Assembly (NCBI GenBank): GCA_934234055.1
Contig: CAKQGY010000004.1
Coordinates: forward strand, 54,128 to 118,127
DNA length: 64,000 nucleotides
Direction: 5' to 3'
Source: an uncultured Alphaproteobacteria bacterium
GTDB taxonomy: Bacteria; Pseudomonadota; Alphaproteobacteria; CAAHEQ01; UBA3637
The notes under the pieces are model-generated. The model saw only the letters and a list, made by a program, of their open reading frames with translations. It had not been told where the DNA came from and searched no databases. Shown one piece after another: positions 32,651-39,475 of this stretch. The position numbers were made by a program, and so were the translations under genes. How positions within the stretch are numbered: the stretch's first letter is position 1; each line of letters starts with the position of its first letter.

Positions 32651-33988
32651 CTAGAACCTCCCGATCGCGCGATACAAGGCGGCCTTGCTGGTCAAAACAT
32701 CATAAAAGGCGACGATGACCTGCTGGCGCGCGGTGGCCAGTTGCGACCCGGCCGTCAATAATTCCAGAATGCTGCCCTTGCCGACCTGATACGAACGGAA
32801 AGCAACACGCTCGTTCTCGACGGCACTTTCCAGCATATTGGTGCTGAGGGTGTGAGCCTCAACGGCTGTGGTATAATCCTGATAACTGTTCCAAACATCG
32901 GCACGCACGGAATCCTGAGTTTCAGCCACGGCAAGAGCCGCCTGGCGGTAATCAAACCGGGCGCGTGCCACCCGATACGTATCGGAAAAACCCGTAAATA
33001 AAGGGAATGATAGAGATAACCCCGACGATGTGCCGAACTGCCCGTTGTTATGGCGTTTCCAGCTGTCGTCCCATCCGGCTTTTGCAGAGGCGCTGAGGGA
33101 GGGTAAACCGGCCGCTCGGGCAATTTCTATGGCGCGCTCGGACGCCGTTAAATCACTTTGTTTGGCCTTTAATTCAGGGCGCAAAGAAAGCGCTGTTTCC
33201 ATCATATCGGAGACCGTTTCGTCCGTGGCGAGTGCGGTCAAATCGCGATCCTTAGGCGGCGTGGTAACTGTCAATGCGACATCAGGGTTTAAATTTAGGA
33301 GGATTGATAGCGCACCCTGAGCTTTTTTCAGGGTGTTCTTGGCAGTCACCACGTCCAGCAGAGATTGATCATAACTGGTCTTGGCAAGCAACTTGTCACT
33401 GGCCGAAACAAGGCCGAGCTCAAAACGCTTGACAGACTCTTCGTATGATTTTTTAAAAGAAGCCGCGCTGCTTTCGGTGCTTTTCAGGACCTCTTGCGCG
33501 CTGAGTGAATCAAAATAGGCTTGATTGATTGCCAGCACCATGTCGTGCAGCTTGGCATTATAATTGAACTGCGCCGAATCTAAATACGCTTGCATCTGCG
33601 CGGTGGTGGCACTGCGGCCGCCGAAATCGTAAATCAACCACGATAAAGCAATATTCCCCGCATACGGGTAAGTATTGCCCGATTCGGTCGATTCTATGTG
33701 GGTGTGCGTTTGACTGATAGAACCGGTAGCCGTGAGCGTGGGTAAATAAGACGATAGAGCGTCTCCTTTATCCGCCTGCGCCGACCGGACAGCCATAAAA
33801 CTGCGATTGAGAGCCGGATTGTTGCAAATACCGATCTGAATCAACTCGGGCAATGTGTAGGTGTCCCGATGCTCGGGCGCGGAAATGCACCCTTGGGGCG
33901 TCGCATCGGTATAAACCGAAAACGGATCCGGGTTGGCCAGCACCGGCGCTGCTGACAAAATTGTTAATAAAATCAATAATTTCTTCAT
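32651..33988 (-). CDS. tolC: TolC-family outer-membrane efflux protein
   Basis: 445 residues from the ATG at 33988 (GCAGAGG upstream); a TTG five codons earlier has no ribosome site. Signal peptide KKLLILLTILSAAPVLA. Two structurally repeated halves: LPELIQIGICNNPALNRSFMAVRSAQADKG and later MMETALSLRPELKAKQSDLTASERAIEIARAAGLPSL. First gene of the tolC-macA-macB operon, three bases before macA. Confidence 0.92.
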   Translation of the reverse strand: MKKLLILLTILSAAPVLANPDPFSVYTDATPQGCISAPEHRDTYTLPELIQIGICNNPALNRSFMAVRSAQADKGDALSSYLPTLTATGSISQTHTHIESTESGNTYPYAGNIALSWLIYDFGGRSATTAQMQAYLDSAQFNYNAKLHDMVLAINQAYFDSLSAQEVLKSTESSAASFKKSYEESVKRFELGLVSASDKLLAKTSYDQSLLDVVTAKNTLKKAQGALSILLNLNPDVALTVTTPPKDRDLTALATDETVSDMMETALSLRPELKAKQSDLTASERAIEIARAAGLPSLSASAKAGWDDSWKRHNNGQFGTSSGLSLSFPLFTGFSDTYRVARARFDYRQAALAVAETQDSVRADVWNSYQDYTTAVEAHTLSTNMLESAVENERVAFRSYQVGKGSILELLTAGSQLATARQQVIVAFYDVLTSKAALYRAIGRF

Positions 33989-34012
33989 AAATCGCCTCTG
34001 CAATATAATGCT

Positions 34013-34041
34013 AGTTTAGAATAAAAAAAGCAGAAATGCAA
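34013..34041 (-). promoter_or_regulatory. Promoter of the tolC-macAB operon
   Basis: Minus strand: TTGCAT (34041-34036), 17 bases, TAAACT (34018-34013). Confidence 0.6.
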
Positions 34042-34117
34042 GGCTTTTTTCACTTAAAACGCGAAAAACGGAGAGAAGGGGAAATGTGGTGCAGTGGTGG
34101 TATATAAGGCATTCGTG

Positions 34118-34158
34118 TTTGGTGGATTCCTCGGTCGTTATGCTTTTTCAGAATGACG
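34118..34158 (-). repeat. Interspersed repeat copy, reverse orientation
   Basis: Read on the plus strand it runs from GGTGGATTCCTCGGTCG to TTTTTCAGAATGACGG, the reverse complement of the GTCATTCTGA...CGAAGAATCCAC form seen left of 18 kb. The rest of the gap between tolC and the next gene is purine-rich and holds no gene. Confidence 0.75.
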
Positions 34159-34210
34159 GAGAGGCGGGGAACGACAAGGGAGAAAAAAACGGGAAGAAGG
34201 CAGGTTTATG

Positions 34211-34240
34211 TTGACAGCGGGCGGGGATTCGGTGTATGAT
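34211..34240 (+). promoter_or_regulatory. Promoter of the His/Cys-rich protein-xseB-ispA operon
   Basis: TTGACA (34211-34216), 18 bases, TATGAT (34235-34240) with TG just upstream of the -10. Confidence 0.75.
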
Positions 34241-34293
34241 GGCAAAAACAGAACTATATAGTAATGGCTAAATGCTCAAAACAGGAGAAAAAT

Positions 34294-34761
34294 ATGGCGC
34301 AAATCAATGAACAAATCCGAAAACTGACGCAAATTGTGGAAAAAAGTCAGGATAAAAAATTACTGTGGGAGGAAATGGAAATCCTGTCCCAACGGGCTTT
34401 TGAAGTGCAGGACGCTATTATGGCGGAACTGGATCGCGTGGAGGCCGTGGAAACCGATATTACCAAAGTGCAGGCAGCCTTTGCGGCGCGGGAAGCAATC
34501 TGGGATATGATGGATCAAATTACGGCCAGAGAACTGGAACTGAAAGAAAAATCGCATCACAAAGAAACCGAAGCGGAACGCAAAGCCCGCCACAAAAAAA
34601 TACGGGAAGCTGTGGCTGAGGAAGAAGAACACTCCTGCTGCTGCGGACATCATCACGCAGGGAAAGAATGCGGGTGCGGGGGTCATCATCACGCGCCTCA
34701 TCACGAACATACCGGGGTATGCGGTTGTCAGAAAGGGGAAAAAACATGCAAAAAGAAATAA
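34294..34761 (+). CDS. Coiled-coil protein with His/Cys-rich metal-binding tail
   Basis: 155 residues from the ATG at 34294 (CAGGAG upstream); an ATG ten codons earlier has no ribosome site. Residues 1-110 are charged and helical (QIVEKSQDKKLLWEEMEIL, ARELELKEKSHHKETEAERKA). From about residue 115 the tail has clusters CCCGHHH, CGCGGHHH, HHEHTGVCGC and KTCKKK: nine Cys and ten or so His. It may bind zinc, copper or nickel, or act as a metal store. It is co-transcribed with xseB (16-base overlap) and unrecognised as a family. Confidence 0.7.
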   Translation: MAQINEQIRKLTQIVEKSQDKKLLWEEMEILSQRAFEVQDAIMAELDRVEAVETDITKVQAAFAAREAIWDMMDQITARELELKEKSHHKETEAERKARHKKIREAVAEEEEHSCCCGHHHAGKECGCGGHHHAPHHEHTGVCGCQKGEKTCKKK

Positions 34762-34994
34762 ACGAATTGACCTTTGAAGAAGCGATGGACGAACTGGAAG
34801 CGGTGGTGCGGCAACTGGAAGGCGGGAAAATTAAACTGGATGAAGCTGTGGCCGTGTATGAACGCGGGGCGAAATTGAAAGCCCTGTGCGCGCAAAAGTT
34901 GCAGGACGCCAAAGCCAAAATCGATAAACTGGTGATTGACAAAAACGGCGCGATTGTCGGAAAAGAGGACTTTGATCATGACGTTACGGGATAA
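34746..34994 (+). CDS. xseB: Exodeoxyribonuclease VII small subunit
   Basis: 82 residues. LTFEEAMDELEAVVRQLEGGKIKLDEAVAVYERG followed by LKALCAQKLQDAKAKID is the complete XseB helical hairpin. It stabilises XseA, which degrades single-stranded DNA; xseA is not in the window. Overlaps genes on both sides. Confidence 0.95.
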   Translation: MQKEINELTFEEAMDELEAVVRQLEGGKIKLDEAVAVYERGAKLKALCAQKLQDAKAKIDKLVIDKNGAIVGKEDFDHDVTG

Positions 34995-35862
34995 AATGGC
35001 CGGGGTGAGATCCCTGATGAATGAACGGCTGGACGCGGCGTTGGCCGTGCCGGAGGGGCGCGATGCCCGCGTGGTGGAAGCGATGCGCTATTCCGCGATC
35101 GGGACGGGGAAAGCCCTGCGCCCGTTTTTGACCATAACGGTGGGAGAAATGCTGGGGACACCGGCGGCGACGGTTGTGCGAATTGCGATGGCAATTGAAA
35201 TGTTGCATTCGTATTCCCTGATCCATGATGATTTGCCGGCGATGGATAATGATGCGCTGCGGCGCGGAAAGCCGACGAATCATATCCGGTTTGACGAAGC
35301 AACCGCTATTCTGGCGGGCGACGGATTGCAGGCTAAGGCCTTTGAGACTTTGGCGGACGAGGCGACTCACCCGGACGGTGCGGTGCGGGCGCGGTTGGTG
35401 CAAGAATTGGCACGGGCGGCGGGGCCTGCCGGTATGGTCGGGGGGCAAATGCTGGACCTGATCGGTGAAAAATCGCCCCTGACCCTGGAAGAAACAGAAC
35501 GTATGCAAGCCCTGAAAACCGGGGCACTGCTGTATTTCTCGTGTTTGGCCCCTGCGATCGCGGCGGGAGCGGACGAGTCTGTGCAGCAGGCTTTGTCGCG
35601 GTATGCCCAGGCGATCGGCCTGTTGTTCCAAATCACGGACGATATTTTAGATGTTGAGGGAGATCAAGAATTGGTCGGTAAAACTTTGGGCAAGGATTCG
35701 GCGGCGCATAAATCTACTTTCGTGTCGTTGTTGGGGATGGATAAAGCGCGGTCATTGGTGCAGCACTTGGCCAAGGAAGCCGATGAAGCGTTGGCGATGT
35801 TCGGGGAAAAAGCCGAGTGTTTGAAAGAGTTGGTGGCCTATATGGTTGAAAGGAAACGCTGA
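34978..35862 (+). CDS. ispA: Farnesyl/geranyl diphosphate synthase
   Basis: 294 residues, start at 34978 inside the end of xseB with AGAGGA upstream. It condenses IPP with allylic diphosphates. First Asp-rich motif LIHDDLPAMDND, chain-length region EMLHSYSL, GDGLQAKAFE, GGQMLDL, and second Asp-rich motif FQITDDILD. The two residues between Asp pairs (LP) fit the FPP synthase type of proteobacteria. xseB-ispA neighbourhood is the classic one. Confidence 0.93.
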   Translation: MTLRDKMAGVRSLMNERLDAALAVPEGRDARVVEAMRYSAIGTGKALRPFLTITVGEMLGTPAATVVRIAMAIEMLHSYSLIHDDLPAMDNDALRRGKPTNHIRFDEATAILAGDGLQAKAFETLADEATHPDGAVRARLVQELARAAGPAGMVGGQMLDLIGEKSPLTLEETERMQALKTGALLYFSCLAPAIAAGADESVQQALSRYAQAIGLLFQITDDILDVEGDQELVGKTLGKDSAAHKSTFVSLLGMDKARSLVQHLAKEADEALAMFGEKAECLKELVAYMVERKR

Positions 35863-35864
35863 AC

Positions 35865-36506
35865 ATGATGATGACGGCAGGTGAACGGACGGCTTTTTGG
35901 CAGGCGCTGGCACGGGCCTATCCGAACCCGAAATGCGAACTGAAATGGTCGAATCCGTTCGCACTGCTGGTGGCGATTATCCTGTCGGCGCAAAGCACGG
36001 ATAAAAATGTCAATGCCGTGACGGATCAATTGTTCCCCGTGGCCGATACACCGGCGCAAATCGCGGCCTTGGGCGAAGAGGGTGTGAAACAGTATACGCG
36101 CAGAATCAACTATTATAACAATAAAACCAAGCATATTGTCGCGTTGGCACGCGAAATCCTGAACCGCTACGGGGGGCAGGTGCCGACCGATTTTGAGACG
36201 CTGTTGACCCTGCCGGGGGTGGGACGCAAAACCGCAAATGTCTTTTTGAATATCGTGTTCCATACGCCGAATATCGGGGTGGATACACATGTGTTTCGGC
36301 TGTGTCATCGATTGAAAATCTGTGGCGGAAAGACGCCGGAAGAGGTGGAGAAAAACCTGAACAAACGGGTGCCGGCGGACTATAAGGCTGATGTGGGCTT
36401 GGCTTTGGTTCTGCACGGGCGGTATGTGTGCACGGCACGCAAGCCCAAGTGCGCCCTGTGCCCGCTGTATGAGGTGTGCCGGGCCGATGAAAAGGAGGCA
36501 CGATGA
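35865..36506 (+). CDS. nth: Endonuclease III
   Basis: 213 residues. A DNA glycosylase/AP lyase for oxidised pyrimidines. The helix-hairpin-helix LPGVGRKTANVFL contains the catalytic Lys; the catalytic Asp is in GVDTHVFRL. The C-terminal iron-sulphur loop has the C-x6-C-x2-C-x5-C spacing (CTARKPKCALCPLYEVC). Overlaps the next gene by four bases. Confidence 0.96.
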   Translation: MMMTAGERTAFWQALARAYPNPKCELKWSNPFALLVAIILSAQSTDKNVNAVTDQLFPVADTPAQIAALGEEGVKQYTRRINYYNNKTKHIVALAREILNRYGGQVPTDFETLLTLPGVGRKTANVFLNIVFHTPNIGVDTHVFRLCHRLKICGGKTPEEVEKNLNKRVPADYKADVGLALVLHGRYVCTARKPKCALCPLYEVCRADEKEAR

Positions 36507-37954
36507 GCAAGTTTTGGGTGGGGGCTCTGATCCTGTTGTGGGCCGGAAGCGGAATTGCGCAAGGAGTGATGACAGACCTGTTGAACCCGCAAAATGCCGT
36601 GTCGGCAGGAACGGGGCAGACGGTGGTCTTTGACGGTAAGCCCGCCGTGTTGGTGGAAAAACCGGCGCCCGCGCCCGCTCCCAAACCCGAGCCTGTGCCT
36701 CAAATGACGGTGGTGGCTCCGTTCGGGCAGGTGGGGCAGGTGCCCTATGTGACTCATATTGCGGATCGGCTGGTGCGGGTGCAAATCCTGGACAACGAGA
36801 GTGTCTGGGTGGAAGATCAGGTGTTGGCGGTCTTGACACAGGATAAAACCGATTGGGTGCGCATTCTGCCCAAGCAGGTGCAAAATCCGGCCGGCAAGCG
36901 AATCGCGATGACTCGGCAAATCCTGGGGGTGTGGAATGACGGTAAACCTGTGGCCTATACGGTGCAGGAAGACGCCGATTCCGTGCAGGTGGCTTTGCGT
37001 AAGCCCCTGAATAAAGGGGCGCACCGCTTGGTGATGCAGCAGGTTATTACGGGTGTTATTCAAAAGAATAAATCCGTGGCGGAAGTTTTTGTGCCGGTGG
37101 GGGGCGGGGAAATGCCCCTGATGACCGAGCAATTCCATTTGAGTGTGGCCTTGCCGCGGGCAACAAAATTATACGACAAAGCCCTGTTGTTCGGGGGGAA
37201 TAATCAGGCCGTGGCGAACTATGAAGTGCGGGCGGGGACGCGCGATCTGCTGTTTGAAACGACGCATATCCTGCCGGCCTATACCGATGTGCGGTTGCGC
37301 CTGGTGAGTGAAGCGGATACGATCGCAGTGGCGGCGGGGAGCGGCTCGGCGGGCGGAAAAATCATCATATCGGTGTATGCGGGAATCTTGGCACTGTATG
37401 CGTTGGCTTTGGTGCTGGAAGGACGCCGGCGGCGGATTAAAAACCCGATGCGGGCGGGCTTGCGCCGAAATGTGATGTGGTGGGCCAGCGTGTCGGGTGT
37501 GCCGGTGTCGGAAGCCGATCGGATCCTGTGGGAGCGATTACTGCCGGATAAACTGCGCCCGTGGCGGCGGGGGGGAGTCCTGCGCGTCGGAGTGAGCCGG
37601 TGGGGCGAGCCGGTGGCGGGGGTTGTGTTGCTGATCCTGGGGACACTGTGGCTGGCAAAACTGCATACGATTATCTTGTCGGCGGGGATGGTGGTGTTGA
37701 TGGTGGCCCTGGGTATCGGGGCGGTGATGATTGTGGTGCGCCTGGGAGCACGGGAAAAGCTGTGGCGGATGCGATTGGCATTTTGTCAGGAATTGCTGCA
37801 AACACCGGCGGGGCTGTGTCCGCCTGCGGGGCGCGTGGGGGTGTATTATGCCTATGCCATGAGCCTGGGAATCGGCGATAAATGGCGGCGCAAAGTGCTG
37901 GAATGTAATCCGCATTATGCACGGCTGGATTTTTGGAAAAAGGAGACGCTATGA
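36503..37954 (+). CDS. DUF2207-like membrane protein
   Basis: 483 residues. Signal-peptide-like start (FWVGALILLWAGSGIAQG), a Pro-rich linker (PAPAPAPKPEPVP), an extracytoplasmic beta-rich domain to about 290, a membrane helix (IIISVYAGILALYALALVL), a cytoplasmic segment, two more helices near 375-415 and a C-terminal domain with VYYAYAMSLGIGDKWRRKV. The topology and the Y-A-x-x-L-G-x-x-x-x-W motif near the end match DUF2207-type proteins. Role unknown. Coupled to nth and to the next gene by ATGA overlaps. Confidence 0.65.
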   Translation: MSKFWVGALILLWAGSGIAQGVMTDLLNPQNAVSAGTGQTVVFDGKPAVLVEKPAPAPAPKPEPVPQMTVVAPFGQVGQVPYVTHIADRLVRVQILDNESVWVEDQVLAVLTQDKTDWVRILPKQVQNPAGKRIAMTRQILGVWNDGKPVAYTVQEDADSVQVALRKPLNKGAHRLVMQQVITGVIQKNKSVAEVFVPVGGGEMPLMTEQFHLSVALPRATKLYDKALLFGGNNQAVANYEVRAGTRDLLFETTHILPAYTDVRLRLVSEADTIAVAAGSGSAGGKIIISVYAGILALYALALVLEGRRRRIKNPMRAGLRRNVMWWASVSGVPVSEADRILWERLLPDKLRPWRRGGVLRVGVSRWGEPVAGVVLLILGTLWLAKLHTIILSAGMVVLMVALGIGAVMIVVRLGAREKLWRMRLAFCQELLQTPAGLCPPAGRVGVYYAYAMSLGIGDKWRRKVLECNPHYARLDFWKKETL

Positions 37955-39027
37955 AAAAAGAACCGGTAATTGTCGGGGTGCTGTTGGCAGGACTGGTGTG
38001 CGGGGCGGGGCGTGCGGGAGCGCAAACCGTGGCGGAGCAGGTGGCGGCAGAATTGGACGCCGGGAAAAGCCTGGACTGGACCGATGTGAAACGCGCCGAT
38101 GTCGGGCAAAATGTGCTGGGAACCGAGACGGATCGGGTGCTGAATATGCTGCTGTCCATTCCGTTTGAACAACGGCAGTATATCTTTCCGGCTTTGTTTG
38201 AGGAAAATGACTTGCCGAAAAAAATTCGCTTGCACCCGGAAATTGCCGTTTGGGAGGGAAAGCGACCGACGCGAATCGCGCCCCAAATGCAGGCTTTTGC
38301 CGATGAATACCTGGCGGATTTGAACCCGCGACTGTATCCCTATATCTCGCCGGATGCTTTCCCGGAGCCTGATGACGATCGGCCGATGTTGACGGATCAG
38401 GGGGAAGATGTGGCCCTGGACCTGCGGCGGGGGGTGTATGAGATATCGGACAAGCCCTATCGTGCCGTGGGGGAGTGGATCGTGCCGCGGGCGGAACTGC
38501 GCGACAATCCGGACTATGGCGTTGTGAGTGAGGCGCAAATTGAGGGGTTGGGGCAAGGGATGGCGGCCTTTGATACCGCGATGAACGACATTATTGCGGG
38601 GGATCGAAAATCGTGGTTGTTCCTGTCGCAATTCTATACCAGTCAACACGATGTGATGGTGAACCCGTTTCAAACTTGGTTGGGGAACCTGAAACGCATG
38701 GGGAAAGGCGCGGAAATGGATGCGGCCTTGAAACAAGCGGGGTGGGCAGACAGCGAAACCTTTGCCCGCGCGGCCGATACGGTGGCAAAAGCCTATCGCG
38801 CGAACTATATGACGCTGCGGATCGCCTTTGATGTGCGGCGGTATCGGGGAAAAGAAGCAACCTCGGAAGCCGATAAAATGGGAATAACCGTGGCAAAAAT
38901 GTATGAAGCCTATCCGGCCGATGTGCGGCGGGTGGGGGCGCGGCGCGATCAAGTGCGCGAAGCCTTTATCAAAAACGGACATCAGGGAATCTTGAACGCA
39001 ATAAGGATTGACGAATTGGAAAAATAA
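37951..39027 (+). CDS. Secreted or periplasmic protein of unknown function
   Basis: 358 residues from the ATG at 37951 (AAGGAG upstream). Signal peptide KKEPVIVGVLLAGLVCGAGRAGA, mature part rich in acidic and aromatic residues: SIPFEQRQYIFPALFEEND, YPYISPDAFPEPDDDRPML, NPFQTWLGNLKRMGKG. No known domain. Translationally coupled to the DUF2207-like gene, so the pair probably works together at the envelope. Its 3' end contains the gcrA promoter. Confidence 0.7.
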   Translation: MKKEPVIVGVLLAGLVCGAGRAGAQTVAEQVAAELDAGKSLDWTDVKRADVGQNVLGTETDRVLNMLLSIPFEQRQYIFPALFEENDLPKKIRLHPEIAVWEGKRPTRIAPQMQAFADEYLADLNPRLYPYISPDAFPEPDDDRPMLTDQGEDVALDLRRGVYEISDKPYRAVGEWIVPRAELRDNPDYGVVSEAQIEGLGQGMAAFDTAMNDIIAGDRKSWLFLSQFYTSQHDVMVNPFQTWLGNLKRMGKGAEMDAALKQAGWADSETFARAADTVAKAYRANYMTLRIAFDVRRYRGKEATSEADKMGITVAKMYEAYPADVRRVGARRDQVREAFIKNGHQGILNAIRIDELEK

Positions 39028-39036
39028 GTGTATAAT
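39008..39036 (+). promoter_or_regulatory. Sigma-70 promoter of gcrA
   Basis: TTGACG (39008-39013), 17 bases, TATAAT (39031-39036). The -35 is inside the last codons of the upstream gene. Confidence 0.85.
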
Positions 39037-39064
39037 AGCACCAAAAACGCAAGGAGACACAAAA

Positions 39065-39469
39065 ATGGCTTGGACAGATGATAAAGTAAAACAACTGAAA
39101 AAATTGTGGCTGAAAGGCAAAAGCACCAACGAAATTGCCAAAGCACTGGGCATGTCTAAAAACTCGGTGATCGGGAAAGTGCATCGGCTGGACCTGGAAG
39201 CACGGCCGTCGCCTATTCGAAAAAAAGAAGTCGTGCCCGTCGCAGCCCCGCGCCCGGTGATGGGGGCTTGCAAACTGATGGAACTGCGCACGAATACCTG
39301 TCGTTGGCCGATCGGCGATCCGGCGGACCCGGACTTTCACTTTTGCGGGAAACAAATTGCAACCGGAAAACCCTATTGCCCGGAACATTGCGCCGAGGCG
39401 TATACATCGCTGAAAGAATTGTCGGAACAAAGCAGCAGGACTAAACTGCCCCGCCAACGTAAAGGATAA
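39065..39469 (+). CDS. gcrA: Cell-cycle regulator GcrA
   Basis: 134 residues. The start AWTDDKVKQLKKLWLKGKST then NEIAKALGMSKNSVIGKVHRL is the GcrA DNA-binding domain. The C-terminal part has the conserved CKLMELRTNTCRWPIGDP, FHFCGKQIATGKPYCPEHC sigma-interacting region. GcrA binds RNA polymerase sigma-70 and prefers promoters with CcrM-methylated GANTC sites. It is diagnostic for Alphaproteobacteria. AAGGAG upstream; polA follows six bases later. Confidence 0.97.
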   Translation: MAWTDDKVKQLKKLWLKGKSTNEIAKALGMSKNSVIGKVHRLDLEARPSPIRKKEVVPVAAPRPVMGACKLMELRTNTCRWPIGDPADPDFHFCGKQIATGKPYCPEHCAEAYTSLKELSEQSSRTKLPRQRKG

Positions 39470-39475
39470 CCCCCT

